Shown piece by piece: positions 53,647 through 64,000 of a stretch of DNA of 64,000 nt. The stretch is taken from assembly GCF_022818495.1 (NCBI RefSeq), contig NZ_CP089291.1, positions 1,206,001-1,270,000 of the forward strand. The letters run 5' to 3'. Within the stretch, counting starts at the first letter, position 1, and the number at the start of each line of letters is the position of its first letter. This stretch comes from Fodinisporobacter ferrooxydans. GTDB taxonomy: Bacteria > Bacillota > Bacilli > Tumebacillales > MYW30-H2. The translations under genes and the position numbers were made by a program. The notes beneath the pieces were generated by a model. The model was not told the origin of the DNA and made no database searches. It was given only the letters and a program-made list of their open reading frames with translations.

Positions 53647-53714
53647 TGGACGCATTTCAGGAATCATACACAAAATTGATTTGTGTGTAATTTGAGATAA
53701 TAACAAAGAGCGAT

Positions 53715-54509
53715 TCAAACAGATACTTCTCCAGCGATATGAGGGTGTGGATCATATCCAACCATTTCGAAATCTTCTATTCCAAAGTCAAAAATATCGT
53801 TTGCGTTTCGTTTTATGTGCAGCTTCGGCAGATTTTTTTCCTTACGTGTTAATTGTAATTTTACTTGTTCGATGTGATTAAGATAGATGTGGGCATCACC
53901 TAATGTATGGATAAATTCAAAAGGCTCAAGCCTGCAGACATGTGCCACCATATGTGTCAGCAACGCATACGATGCAATATTAAAAGGAACGCCTAAAAAT
54001 ACATCGGCTGAGCGTTGATACAATTGGCAGCTAAGTTTGCCATTGGCAACATAAAATTGAAAAAAAGCATGGCAAGGAGGCAGCGCCATTTGATCAACAT
54101 CTGCAGGATTGTATGCGACGACTAATAAACGGCGGGAGTCAGGATTTGTTTTAATTTGATTGATTACATTGGCGATTTGATCGATGGTTGTGCCGTCCGG
54201 CTTTTCCCAAGAACGCCACTGCTTGCCGTATACAGGGCCTAATTCCCCGTTTTCATCTGCCCATTCATCCCAAATTGTCACTTTATTGTCTTTTAGATAT
54301 TGAATATTGGTATCGCCGCGCAAAAACCAAAACAGTTCATGTGCAATCACACGAAACGGAAGTCTTTTGGTTGTGAGCAAAGGAAATCCTTCTTGAAGAT
54401 TAAAGCGCATTTGGTAACCAAAAATAGAGATCGTGCCTGTTCCTGTACGGTCTTCTTTCTCTGTGCCGTTTTCTAATATATGTTGACATAATTCTTTATA
54501 TTGTATCAT
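53715..54509 (-). CDS. thyA: Thymidylate synthase ThyA
   Basis: 264 aa from ATG 54509 ([20 protein letters not shown]) after GGAGG, identical in length to E. coli ThyA. The catalytic Cys is in [12 protein letters not shown]; folate- and dUMP-binding segments ([26 protein letters not shown]) are intact. It makes dTMP from dUMP with methylene-tetrahydrofolate. No folA is adjacent. It is convergent with amtB and is not part of the usual B. subtilis order here. Confidence 0.97.
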   Translation of the reverse strand: MIQYKELCQHILENGTEKEDRTGTGTISIFGYQMRFNLQEGFPLLTTKRLPFRVIAHELFWFLRGDTNIQYLKDNKVTIWDEWADENGELGPVYGKQWRSWEKPDGTTIDQIANVINQIKTNPDSRRLLVVAYNPADVDQMALPPCHAFFQFYVANGKLSCQLYQRSADVFLGVPFNIASYALLTHMVAHVCRLEPFEFIHTLGDAHIYLNHIEQVKLQLTRKEKNLPKLHIKRNANDIFDFGIEDFEMVGYDPHPHIAGEVSV

Positions 54510-54708
54510 TCTGTACCTCCAAAGAATTCTTAAGTAAACTTTTATCCGAAAATTAGGCCAAACATGAACCGTTGTATTGTTACTCACATTTTATCAAAAT
54601 AAAGCAACTGAAGACATAAGAACCTTTTAAAATACGTTTCGGATATTTGGCAATAGATGTAACGCATGATTGTACACTTTATTGCAAACGAATGTTGAAG
54701 GGCTGTTC

Positions 54709-54737
54709 TTGACTCAGGGAAATTAGGATGATAGCAT
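54709..54737 (+). promoter_or_regulatory. Possible sigma-A promoter of tadA
   Basis: TTGACT, a 17-bp spacer and a weak -10 TAGCAT, about 50 bp upstream of tadA. Confidence 0.4.
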
Positions 54738-54786
54738 TAAAACGCAAAATAAAGGGTATTCGCATGTGTGCAAGGAGGTGATGACA

Positions 54787-55245
54787 ATGAACCATGAAGA
54801 ACGGATGCAGGAAGCACTAAAGGAAGCTGAAATTGCACGTTCTTATGGTGAGGTTCCAATTGGTGCAGTTGTGTATTACGATGGAGAAGTCGTTGGGCGT
54901 GGGCATAATATGCGGGAAACTTGGCGGGATCCTACGGCTCATGCGGAAATATTGGCCATCCGTAATGCAAGCAGATCTTTGGGAGGATGGCGATTAACTG
55001 GCTGCACGCTGTATGTTACATTAGAACCTTGTGTCATGTGTGCCGGAGCAATTGTCCTCGCGCGTTTTGATGCAATTGTATTTGGTGCAACGGATCCGAA
55101 AGCAGGTGCATGTGGTTCTATTTTTTCAGTCCTTGATTCTTCTTTGCTAAACCATCGGCCGAAAGTTACCAGTGGTGTTTTGGCAGAAGAATGTGGTATG
55201 ATATTACAAGAATTTTTTAGAAATCTTCGTCGAAAAAATTGTTAA
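54787..55245 (+). CDS. tadA: tRNA adenosine(34) deaminase TadA
   Basis: 152 aa from ATG 54787 (MNHEERMQEALKEAE), spaced eight bases after GGAGG; upstream in-frame starts overlap the ribosome site. Zinc deaminase motifs HAE (in PTAHAEILAI) and PCxxC (EPCVMCAGA) are intact. It converts A34 to inosine in tRNA-Arg(ACG). Its position upstream of tRNA-Ser and dnaX matches B. subtilis. Confidence 0.96.
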   Translation: MNHEERMQEALKEAEIARSYGEVPIGAVVYYDGEVVGRGHNMRETWRDPTAHAEILAIRNASRSLGGWRLTGCTLYVTLEPCVMCAGAIVLARFDAIVFGATDPKAGACGSIFSVLDSSLLNHRPKVTSGVLAEECGMILQEFFRNLRRKNC

Positions 55246-55281
55246 TTGTTGTATACACATATAACTTCTTTCTTTATTTAT

Positions 55282-55371
55282 GGAGAGATGTCTGAGTGGT
55301 CGAAAGAGCTCGCCTCGAAAGCGAGTAGCCTCGCAAGGGGCTCGTGGGTTCGAATCCCACTCTCTCCGCCA
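55282..55371 (+). tRNA. tRNA-Ser (CGA)
   Basis: 90 nt with a long variable arm and encoded CCA. Acceptor GGAGAGA / TCTCTCC, anticodon stem CTCGC / GCGAG with loop CTCGAAA (anticodon CGA), T-loop GGTTCGAATCC. It is 37 bp downstream of tadA. Confidence 0.95.
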
Positions 55372-55384
55372 AATCGTTTTGAAG

Positions 55385-55437
55385 GCCTTGTATTTTTTAG
55401 ATACTCATTAGTATCAAAATGCAAGGCTTTATTATTT
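55385..55437 (+). terminator. Hairpin/terminator after tRNA-Ser
   Basis: The stem GCCTTG...TATTTT / AAAAT...CAAGGC has an inner ATAC...GTAT stem and is followed by TTTATTATTTAT. The rest of the gap to 55585 shows no SRP RNA or other gene. Confidence 0.6.
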
Positions 55438-55584
55438 ATATGGCTATATTTGGATAAAAAAGAGGAAATTGAAAGCGCATATAGAAGTTAAAATTACTTC
55501 GATTGAGAAGGATATCGACATTAATAGTTTCACAATTTTACGGTAAGGCGGTTCGTTGTAAGGTGAAAAATAGGAGGTGGCGAT

Positions 55585-57024
55585 GTGAAAGAGGGTCTTT
55601 CAGTTCAGGAGATTCATTTGGATCAGATTTCCTTTCCAGTATTTCGAACTGATTTAAAAGGTGTCATTACTGAATGGAATCAAATGTTTTATCAGCAGTT
55701 CTCCCGAATTATAGAAGATGCAAAAGATTCCTTTAAACGGAACCGTTTTCTCTCTATCTTGCCATCGAATCAGACATGTCATAGGGATTGTTTAGTATTT
55801 CAATTAAATGGCCATGCATGCCGCCCGGCAGAACTGCGAACAGATGAAGGAATATACCATCTATGTGGAGTCGAGATACGTGATCGCAAAGAAAAATTAA
55901 CAGGTTACCAATATATCGTACATGAACCTTTGGAGAGTGTCGAAGCTGATAAAAGCGATAGTATGCTCGATATGAAAACACGGATTTTTCAAGATTTAAA
56001 TATGGGAATTCTATGTTTGGATTCATGTGGTAACGTAACCTATTTGAATCCAGTGGCAGCAGATTTATTGGATATTGATCTTGATTTAATGGAAAATAAA
56101 ACAGTAGTATGGACAACTTTGCTTCCTGAATTCAGGGAAGAGTACGCGATTATACAAAAAATCATAATTGCGAAACAGCCGTATCGAAATTTTTTGACCA
56201 ATTGGGAAAGAAATGGAGTACTTCATCATATTCTAATTGACTCTTATTTTATTGAAGATTCTTTTCCTAATAAGAAAAGTATCTGCATTTTATTTAAGGA
56301 TATTGGAAACTTTGTCTCGATGGAGCAAAAAATTCAACGCAATGAAAAATTGGCTACTATTGGTAAAATCGCAGCAGGAATCGCTCATGAGATTCGCAAT
56401 CCATTAACGTCTATTAAGGGATTTTTGCAAATTATGAACGATGATATGCAAAAAAGCGGATTGAGCAAATATCAGTCGTATACAGGTGTTATGTTAACAG
56501 AGATTGAACGGATCAATGGTCTTGTAAGTGAATTATTGCTTCTATCTAAACCAAAAAACGTAAAATTTCAACCAATTGATATTATAGAAGTCATACTGGA
56601 GTTAAAACCTATTATTCAATCGGAAGCGCATTTATATAATATAAAACTTGATTTCCGATTATTATCTGTTCCGAATGTATTTGCAGGTACGGAAATGTTG
56701 AAGCAAGTATTTCTTAATTTGATGAAAAATGCAATTGAGGCAATGCCGAATGGTGGAACGCTCACTGTTGAAACATGCTTTGATGTAGCAGAGCAACTGG
56801 TTCGCATTGATTTTCGCGATACAGGTGTTGGAATTCCCCATTATATGATTGATCGGATTTTTGACGCGTTTTTCACCACCAAAGAAATGGGTACAGGATT
56901 GGGATTATCACTTTGCCAAAAAATTGTGAATGATTTAGGTGGATCGATTCGAGTAGGGAATAAAGGATTTGGCACGACGTTTTCCGTTATTTTGCCAATT
57001 GAAAAACCGGCAAATGAGGAATAA
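55585..57024 (+). CDS. PAS-domain sensor histidine kinase (orphan, cytosolic)
   Basis: 479 aa from GTG 55585 after GGAGGTGG. Two PAS-like domains are visible: about 10-110 (PVFRTDLKGVITEWNQMF) and 130-240 (LNMGILCLDSCGNVTYLNP). The HisKA domain has the phospho-acceptor His268 in AAGIAHEIRNPLTSIKGF, and the HATPase domain has N-box NLMKNAIEAM, G1 RDTGVGIP and G2 TGLGLSLCQ. No transmembrane helix is seen, so the signal is probably cytoplasmic. No response regulator is adjacent. The domain plan recalls sporulation kinases (KinA/KinE-like) that feed Spo0F, but NtrB-like roles cannot be excluded. Confidence 0.9.
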   Translation: MKEGLSVQEIHLDQISFPVFRTDLKGVITEWNQMFYQQFSRIIEDAKDSFKRNRFLSILPSNQTCHRDCLVFQLNGHACRPAELRTDEGIYHLCGVEIRDRKEKLTGYQYIVHEPLESVEADKSDSMLDMKTRIFQDLNMGILCLDSCGNVTYLNPVAADLLDIDLDLMENKTVVWTTLLPEFREEYAIIQKIIIAKQPYRNFLTNWERNGVLHHILIDSYFIEDSFPNKKSICILFKDIGNFVSMEQKIQRNEKLATIGKIAAGIAHEIRNPLTSIKGFLQIMNDDMQKSGLSKYQSYTGVMLTEIERINGLVSELLLLSKPKNVKFQPIDIIEVILELKPIIQSEAHLYNIKLDFRLLSVPNVFAGTEMLKQVFLNLMKNAIEAMPNGGTLTVETCFDVAEQLVRIDFRDTGVGIPHYMIDRIFDAFFTTKEMGTGLGLSLCQKIVNDLGGSIRVGNKGFGTTFSVILPIEKPANEE

Positions 57025-57109
57025 GACAGCTCCGTTTTCATGAATTGTCGTTTTATTGAACTTATGTTACCCTTACATCACAGAAGGAACATGAGAGAAG
57101 GGGTAACCG

Positions 57110-58939
57110 TTGTCGTACGTTGCATTGTATCGCGAGTGGAGACCGCAAACCTTTGCAGATATGGTGGGACAAGCACATATAAAGACTACTTTGCAAAATG
57201 CGATCCGCTATCAGCGTCTTGCCCATGCATACTTGTTCTCAGGCCCTCGCGGTACTGGTAAAACAAGTACTGCTAAAATTTTTGCAAAAGCAATTAATTG
57301 TGAGCATGGACCTGCGATTGAACCATGTAATTCGTGTCCGGCTTGTCGCGGAATCACAGATGGTTCAATTATGGACGTGGTAGAAATCGACGCCGCATCA
57401 AATCGGGGAATCGAAGAGATTCGCGATTTACGGGAACAAGTAAAATATGCACCGACAGAAGTTCGGTATAAGGTGTATATTATAGATGAAGTTCATATGT
57501 TAACGACAGAGGCGTTTAACGCTCTTTTGAAAACGCTGGAAGAGCCACCTCGCCATGTCATATTTATCTTGGCGACTACGGAACCTCATAAACTGCCCGC
57601 AACCATACTTTCCCGCTGCCAAAGGTTTGATTTTCGCCGGATTGGCACAAAAGATATTGTGGAGCGATTAAAACAGGTTGCTTTGGATAAACATGTACAA
57701 GTAGAGGAACAAGTATATTGGCTGATCGCGCGCATGGCTGATGGAGGCATGCGTGATGCTTTAAGTTTGTTTGACCAAGTAATCTCGTTTGATCAACAAA
57801 TGATTACGATAGATGCTGTTCATTCTTTGCTTGGATCGATTCGAACTGAAGTTATTTACACTTTGTTCGAATCGATTGTAAAAGGAGATACTGCAAAAGC
57901 AGTACAAGAGTTTTCGAATATCCTGCAATCCGGGAAAGATCCTTCCCAATGTATTCATGAATTGTTGCAAGTAACGAGAGATGTTTTGATGCTCAAAACC
58001 GTTCCTGATTTACCTGATATTCAGGAAAGAATCGAGTATGATCCAGCATTTTCTGAATTTGACAAGATAAGCAATGTAGCTGATATCAGTTTTTTGATGG
58101 AGCAATTGACAGCACTGCAATCAGATTTAAAATGGAATACGAATCCTCGGTTGATGGCGGAAGTGACAATTGTACGATTGGCTCAGCGTCAGATTCATGC
58201 TCGGCAAGACATTTGGGAGCGGATCCAATTGCTTGAGCGAAAAATTGAAGAATTCAATCAAAAAAATCAGCAATTGATACAGTCGCTGCCGCTACAGGAA
58301 CAAGTTACGCCATCTTTGACCAAAGTGCAAAAAACAAATCAATCAGAAACACCGCCTGGATCAATAAAAAAGCCGGTAAAGCAAAGAGTTCCAGGTGCGA
58401 TCCATTCTCCGTCAGGCACTTCACAAGAGATTTCTTCTTCTGGAACACATGCGAGAATGGTTGATTCGGAACAATGGAATCCCACTCTTTTTCAATCGAT
58501 TCGCAATCAGTGGCCGCAAATTCTTGAAGAAGTAAAACGTCGCAAAATTACGGCACAAGCATGGCTGTTGGATGGAGAACCTGTTGCAGTAGCTGGACAT
58601 CAACTATTGGCGGCCTTTAAAAACCAAATTCATCGGGAAACGGTCATGAAGACGATTAACAAATCGGTCATTGATGAGGTATTAACACAGGCAGCAAATA
58701 CACAATTGGAGTTGGTTGCTCTCTCTCAAGGAGAGTGGAAGCAACTCCAACAAAAAATACAGACAAGTGTAAAAACGGAAGCAGTCTCATCAGAACGTGA
58801 GGAAGATTTTTTTGCCGGTCATGCCGATCAACGGTCTCACACTGTGTCAGATCCTTCAAAGGAGCCTGAATGGATTGAGAAGACAAAAGAATTATTTGGT
58901 CATGAAAATGTTTTAATTATAGAACAAGAGGAGATTTAA
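57110..58939 (+). CDS. dnaX: DNA polymerase III subunit gamma/tau
   Basis: 609 aa from TTG 57110 after AGAAGGGG. The AAA+ clamp-loader ATPase has Walker [10 protein letters not shown], the zinc module C-x8-C-x2-C-x2-C (CEHG...PCNSCPAC) and [22 protein letters not shown] (SRC motif SRCQRF). Domain III and a low-complexity linker (about 400-470) precede the tau C-terminal part. An in-frame A-AAA-AAG heptamer at 58366-58372 could allow a -1 frameshift. It loads the beta clamp. ybaB and recR follow closely. Confidence 0.97.
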   Translation: MSYVALYREWRPQTFADMVGQAHIKTTLQNAIRYQRLAHAYLFSGPRGTGKTSTAKIFAKAINCEHGPAIEPCNSCPACRGITDGSIMDVVEIDAASNRGIEEIRDLREQVKYAPTEVRYKVYIIDEVHMLTTEAFNALLKTLEEPPRHVIFILATTEPHKLPATILSRCQRFDFRRIGTKDIVERLKQVALDKHVQVEEQVYWLIARMADGGMRDALSLFDQVISFDQQMITIDAVHSLLGSIRTEVIYTLFESIVKGDTAKAVQEFSNILQSGKDPSQCIHELLQVTRDVLMLKTVPDLPDIQERIEYDPAFSEFDKISNVADISFLMEQLTALQSDLKWNTNPRLMAEVTIVRLAQRQIHARQDIWERIQLLERKIEEFNQKNQQLIQSLPLQEQVTPSLTKVQKTNQSETPPGSIKKPVKQRVPGAIHSPSGTSQEISSSGTHARMVDSEQWNPTLFQSIRNQWPQILEEVKRRKITAQAWLLDGEPVAVAGHQLLAAFKNQIHRETVMKTINKSVIDEVLTQAANTQLELVALSQGEWKQLQQKIQTSVKTEAVSSEREEDFFAGHADQRSHTVSDPSKEPEWIEKTKELFGHENVLIIEQEEI

Positions 58940-58944
58940 CACAG

Positions 58945-59256
58945 ATGAAAAATATGAATCAACTAATGAAGCAAGCAAAAAAAATGCAAGAAGAGATGGT
59001 AAAAGCACAAGAAGCGTTAAGTGAAAAAATGGTGGAAGGTTCTGCGGGTGGCGGGGCAGTGACAGTTGTTGCGAATGGACATAAAAATTTGCAATCCGTA
59101 ACGATTAAACCTGAGGCTGTCGACCCTGACGATGTGGAGATGTTGCAAGACCTCGTATTGGCTGCAGTGAATGATGCTTTGAAAAAAGTGGATGACCTCG
59201 TAGCTGGAGAAATGGGGAAATATACTCGTGGCTTGAATATCCCGGGCTTATTTTAA
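58945..59256 (+). CDS. Nucleoid-associated protein YbaB/EbfC (YaaK)
   Basis: 103 aa: N-terminal [20 protein letters not shown] helix, then [16 protein letters not shown] and the [17 protein letters not shown] block. It forms dimers that bind DNA, conserved between dnaX and recR in most bacteria. It lies five bases after dnaX, with the ribosome site inside the dnaX end. Confidence 0.95.
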   Translation: MKNMNQLMKQAKKMQEEMVKAQEALSEKMVEGSAGGGAVTVVANGHKNLQSVTIKPEAVDPDDVEMLQDLVLAAVNDALKKVDDLVAGEMGKYTRGLNIPGLF

Positions 59257-59265
59257 GGTGATGGA

Positions 59266-59865
59266 ATGCTACATTATCCTGAACCGATAACAAATCTTAT
59301 TGATGGATTTATGCGACTTCCCGGTATCGGTCCAAAAACTGCTCAACGATTGGCGTTTCACGTTTTAAATATGAAAGAAGAGGATGTTCTGGAAATTGCC
59401 AAGGCACTTGTCAATGCCAAGCGCCATTTATCCCATTGTTCCGTGTGTTGCAATATCACCGATGTGAATCCTTGCCGATTTTGCCAGGATACGATGCGAC
59501 AACGGTCGGTGATTTGCGTTGTTCAGGAACCTAAAGATGTAGCTGCAATGGAAAGGACGCGGGAGTTTAACGGAATGTATCATGTGTTGCATGGAGCATT
59601 ATCGCCGATGGAAGGGATAGGACCGGAGGATATTCGAATTACGGAACTTTTAAAAAGAGTTGCGGATGAAGAAGTGCAAGAAGTGATTCTTGCGACGAAT
59701 CCGACTGTTGAAGGGGAAGCTACCGCGATGTATCTATCTCGCCTGTTGCGTCCTTTCCAATTAAAAGTAACGCGTATTGCGCATGGATTGCCGGTCGGCG
59801 CAGATTTGGAATATGCGGATGAAGTGACTTTGTCTAAAGCATTGGAAGGTCGCAGGGAATTGTAA
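59266..59865 (+). CDS. recR: Recombination protein RecR
   Basis: 199 aa: helix-hairpin-helix ([15 protein letters not shown]), C4 zinc finger ([16 protein letters not shown]) and TOPRIM domain ([30 protein letters not shown]). With RecO and RecF it loads RecA at gaps. It follows ybaB by 9 bp. Confidence 0.97.
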   Translation: MLHYPEPITNLIDGFMRLPGIGPKTAQRLAFHVLNMKEEDVLEIAKALVNAKRHLSHCSVCCNITDVNPCRFCQDTMRQRSVICVVQEPKDVAAMERTREFNGMYHVLHGALSPMEGIGPEDIRITELLKRVADEEVQEVILATNPTVEGEATAMYLSRLLRPFQLKVTRIAHGLPVGADLEYADEVTLSKALEGRREL

Positions 59866-59989
59866 AAGGAATCGCAAAAGCTAAATTTTGTGTTTGAACC
59901 GGTTGATTTAGAAATTATTTGTCATATTTTAAATCCTGCGTGTCTATACTCTAGTAACTCAGCAAAACAGATGGGGGGACTAGAGGAAC

Positions 59990-60295
59990 ATGACAGGTCG
60001 TTGGAAGGAACATTTACTTGACAAGTGCAAAATTTCTTATGGTTCAAATCAAATAGCAGCTTCCTTAGAGTCTGAATTTGATCGTAAAGAGCTGCAAAAA
60101 ATCGATGAACGTGAACAACTTTTGCAAAACTTAAAGCAGGCAAAGAAGGAATGGGTTCAAGCGCAGAACTTGTTTGATCATGCGATTGAACCGGAGTTAA
60201 TCGATTATGGTATTGTAATGTTAGAGTCAGCCGAAAAAAAATACAACTATTTTATTAAGCTGGCGAGAAAATTAGGAATTCAAGTCGAAATATAA
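59990..60295 (+). CDS. YaaL family protein (DUF2508)
   Basis: 101 aa, helical. It fits DUF2508/YaaL, which lies between recR and bofA in Bacilli: LKQAKKEWVQAQNLFDHAIEP and the C-terminal YNYFIKLARKLGI. Function unknown. The ribosome site is GGGGGG. A terminator follows the stop directly. Confidence 0.85.
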   Translation: MTGRWKEHLLDKCKISYGSNQIAASLESEFDRKELQKIDEREQLLQNLKQAKKEWVQAQNLFDHAIEPELIDYGIVMLESAEKKYNYFIKLARKLGIQVEI

Positions 60296-60335
60296 AAAAA
60301 AGGCCTCGTGGACGTTGCCGCGAGCCTTTTTTTAT
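60294..60335 (+). terminator. Terminator after the yaaL-like gene
   Basis: The stem AAAAAGGCCTCG / CGCGAGCCTTTTT (imperfect) runs into TTTTTTT. Confidence 0.8.
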
Positions 60336-60454
60336 TGTGCGCGAATAAATTTGGAGTTTCTATGGCAAATGCAAGCCGCAAGGGAGGAAGGTTTTGTTCT
60401 TGTTTTTCAAAATGGTGAATAAAATACATAAAGATGGGACAAGGGAGGTGCAGT

Positions 60455-60730
60455 ATGAATCTTTGGCAAATTATCCTAAGTGTAGTTGGAGTTGCAATGG
60501 TTTTATTTTTCGTTTCTCAACTTTTTCAAAATCCAATGAAAGTCATTGGCTTTTTTGTTCGAAGCGCCTTGATCGGTTGTGCGGGAATTTATATCATTAA
60601 TCTGTTAGGGCAGAATTTCCACTTGCACATAGGATTCAATTGGATAACTGCTGCTGTGGCTGGGGTACTTGGCATTCCGGGGTTGATTGCATTAGTTGTT
60701 ATTAAAATGTGGTTTCTAGCTAGCATATAG
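60455..60730 (+). CDS. bofA: Pro-sigma-K processing inhibitor BofA
   Basis: 91 aa from ATG 60455 after GGGAGGTG. Two or three membrane helices with the conserved C-terminus (NWITAAVAGVLGIPGLIALV). BofA holds the SpoIVFB protease inactive in the outer forespore membrane until the sigma-G signal arrives. Position after recR/yaaL matches B. subtilis. It implies sporulation. Confidence 0.93.
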   Translation: MNLWQIILSVVGVAMVLFFVSQLFQNPMKVIGFFVRSALIGCAGIYIINLLGQNFHLHIGFNWITAAVAGVLGIPGLIALVVIKMWFLASI

Positions 60731-60789
60731 TCCAGCATTCGCTGAATAATAACTGAACGTATATTTGAATTTTTCATATGGTTTTCTAT

Positions 60790-60816
60790 ACACGCCGTTG
60801 GGTGTGTTTTTTTATT
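60790..60816 (+). terminator. Terminator of bofA
   Basis: The stem ACACGCC / GGTGTGT is followed by TTTTTTTA. Confidence 0.8.
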
Positions 60817-61024
60817 GTCAAAGAAACACATTGACAACCATATGTGTCATATGTTGTATATACAATCGCTTGTAACTGGAGATGGACATTTCCCAACATA
60901 AGATTTCGTTGAGGGGTAACACGAAAGGTTTCTGAGAGAAATAATTGGTCGGGTTTAAAAATCGCTAAGTGTACCTATACTAGTTGATAGAAATATAAAG
61001 TATGAAAGCGATAGGTGATATTGC

Positions 61025-61225
61025 ATGCAAAAACCACTTCAACAGAATTTGAATGAGGACGTATGCATTGTTTGTAATGTTCGTCGTTCAGCAGGAATTC
61101 ATATTTGGGGGCAGTTTATTTGTGATGTTTGTGAAAGAAATATTGTTAAAACAGAAGTTTCAGATGAAAAATACTATTATTATATACAGAAGTTAAAAAA
61201 GATTTGGTTAGAGGCAACTTCCTAG
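61025..61225 (+). CDS. csfB: Anti-sigma-G factor Gin (CsfB)
   Basis: 66 aa with the Gin zinc-binding pattern C-x2-C ... C-x2-C (CIVC and CDVC) and a GI-x-I-x-G...FIC block, then a helical tail (YYYYIQKLKKIW). Gin blocks sigma-G (and sigma-E in the forespore) early in sporulation and is normally made under sigma-F. The position between bofA and an rRNA operon matches B. subtilis. I could not read a confident sigma-F promoter in the 200-bp gap upstream. Confidence 0.88.
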   Translation: MQKPLQQNLNEDVCIVCNVRRSAGIHIWGQFICDVCERNIVKTEVSDEKYYYYIQKLKKIWLEATS

Positions 61226-61279
61226 TTTTATTTCGGAAACATTTATATCTATATAGTGTTATTTTTTAAAAATTTATGT

Positions 61280-61308
61280 TTGACATCTATAATTATATTT
61301 GTTATATT
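61280..61308 (+). promoter_or_regulatory. Sigma-A promoter of rRNA operon 2
   Basis: Perfect TTGACA (61280-61285), a 17-bp spacer and TATATT (61303-61308). It is preceded by T/A-rich sequence. Confidence 0.85.
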
Positions 61309-61343
61309 ATCTAAGCGGTCGCTGATGCGGCTTTAACAAACGA

Positions 61344-61428
61344 GGTTCTTTGAAAACTAAACAAGTGCAGGGAGTTATATATGTAACTCCTGTCATTAGT
61401 CAGTAATGATTCTGACAGGGTAAAAACT
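61344..61428 (+). promoter_or_regulatory. rRNA leader of operon 2 (boxA and processing stalk)
   Basis: TTCTTTGAAAACT (boxA-like), then CAAGTGCAGGG (61362-61372), complementary to CCCTGCACTTG at 63035-63045 beyond 16S. From the boxA onward it is nearly identical to the operon 1 leader, while the sequence upstream differs completely. Confidence 0.8.
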
Positions 61429-63454
<2,026 letters not shown>

Positions 63455-64000
63455 GGTTAAGTTAGTAAGGGCGCATGGTGGATGCCTAGGTGCCAGGTGC
63501 CGATGAAGGACGGAGCGAACGCCGAAACGCCCCGGGGAGCTGTAAGCAAGCGTTGATCCGGGGATCTCCGAATGGGGCAACCCCCTGCGGTTCATACCGC
63601 AGGATTCCGATCTGAATCCATAGGGTCGGAAAGGTACACCAGGGGAACTGAAACATCTAAGTACCCTGAGGAAAAGAAAACAACAGTGATTCCCTAAGTA
63701 GCGGCGAGCGAACGGGGAATAGCCCAAACCGCACATGCTTGCATGTGCGGGGTTGCGGGGCGTCTCATACGAAGTTATCAATCCATTGGGTAGGAGAACG
63801 GCCTGGAACGGCCGATCGCAGAGGGTGACAATCCCGTATCTGAAACCAAATGGACTTCGAGACGAACCCCAAGTACCGCGGGACACGTGAAATCCCGTGG
63901 GAATCCGGGAGGACCACCTCCTAAGGCTAAATACACCCTGGCAACCGATAGTGAACCAGTACCGTGAGGGAAAGGTGAAAAGCACCCCGGGAGGGGAGTG
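63455..64000 (+). rRNA. rrl: 23S ribosomal RNA, operon 2 (partial, runs off the window)
   Basis: The first 546 nt match operon 1 with a few substitutions (for example AGTTAGTAAGG versus AGTTAATAAGG). The rest lies beyond the window. Confidence 0.96.

Noticed and set aside
52119..53714. PII gene (glnK/nrgB) linked to amtB
   Set aside because: Only a terminator follows amtB before the convergent thyA; no ORF with a PII T-loop pattern occurs here.
54709..54737. Strong promoter call for tadA
   Set aside because: The -35 is good but the -10 (TAGCAT) is weak; kept only as a low-confidence feature.
55372..55584. SRP (4.5S/6S) RNA gene after tRNA-Ser
   Set aside because: No GGAA-tetraloop Alu/S-domain pattern is visible; the region is AT-rich apart from one terminator-like hairpin.

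Overview
The window is a near-origin chromosome segment of an endospore-forming, low-to-moderate GC Bacillota (Bacillales-type). Evidence for this is the gene order known from Bacillus subtilis around oriC, the sporulation genes yyaC, spoIIIJ/jag, bofA and csfB/gin, and Bacillus-like rRNA operons. The Alicyclobacillaceae or a neighbouring family is my guess, but I cannot name a genus from sequence alone.

Left arm (1-20839, mostly minus strand): a partial BNR/Asp-box protein, ssb, ychF, a parS site, a DUF3892 protein, a YyaE-like molybdopterin oxidoreductase, DUF951 (YyzM), MscS, a CvpA-like protein, yyaC (plus strand), DUF4446, DUF554, a cysteine desulfurase, parB/spo0J (with an internal parS), parA/soj, noc, rsmG, mnmG, mnmE, jag, yidC/spoIIIJ, yidD, rnpA and rpmH. 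oriC is bipartite: a DnaA-box cluster lies upstream of dnaA, and the box/GC/DnaA-trio unwinding region lies between dnaA and dnaN.

Right arm (21417-64000, mostly plus strand): dnaA, dnaN, yaaA, recF, remB, gyrB, proS (unusually between the gyrase genes), gyrA, a complete rRNA operon (16S, tRNA-Ile, tRNA-Ala, 23S, 5S), yaaC, guaB, dacA, pdxS, pdxT and serS. An accessory block follows (46447-54509), then tadA, tRNA-Ser, an orphan PAS histidine kinase, dnaX, ybaB, recR, yaaL, bofA and csfB, and a second rRNA operon that runs off the end and lacks spacer tRNAs.

The most interesting accessory region is 46870-53501. It holds two paralogous, translationally coupled pairs, each a GlnD-like DUF294 nucleotidyltransferase followed by a DEDDh exonuclease. 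They flank a divergently transcribed, active-site-altered glutamine synthetase homologue and are followed by an Amt ammonium transporter. Perfect TnrA/GlnR-type boxes (TGTNA-N7-TNACA) sit in the glnA/pair-2 intergenic region and just upstream of the amtB promoter. No PII protein is present. This looks like a nitrogen-controlled module whose NTase/exonuclease biochemistry is not explained by the known Bacillus nitrogen circuit.

The second striking signal is a family of short structured repeats. Four ~156-bp copies plus fragments are scattered in intergenic regions, with terminal inverted repeats and internal stems that show compensatory changes. A related hairpin repeat occupies the 16S-23S spacers and, in triplicate, the 23S-5S spacer.
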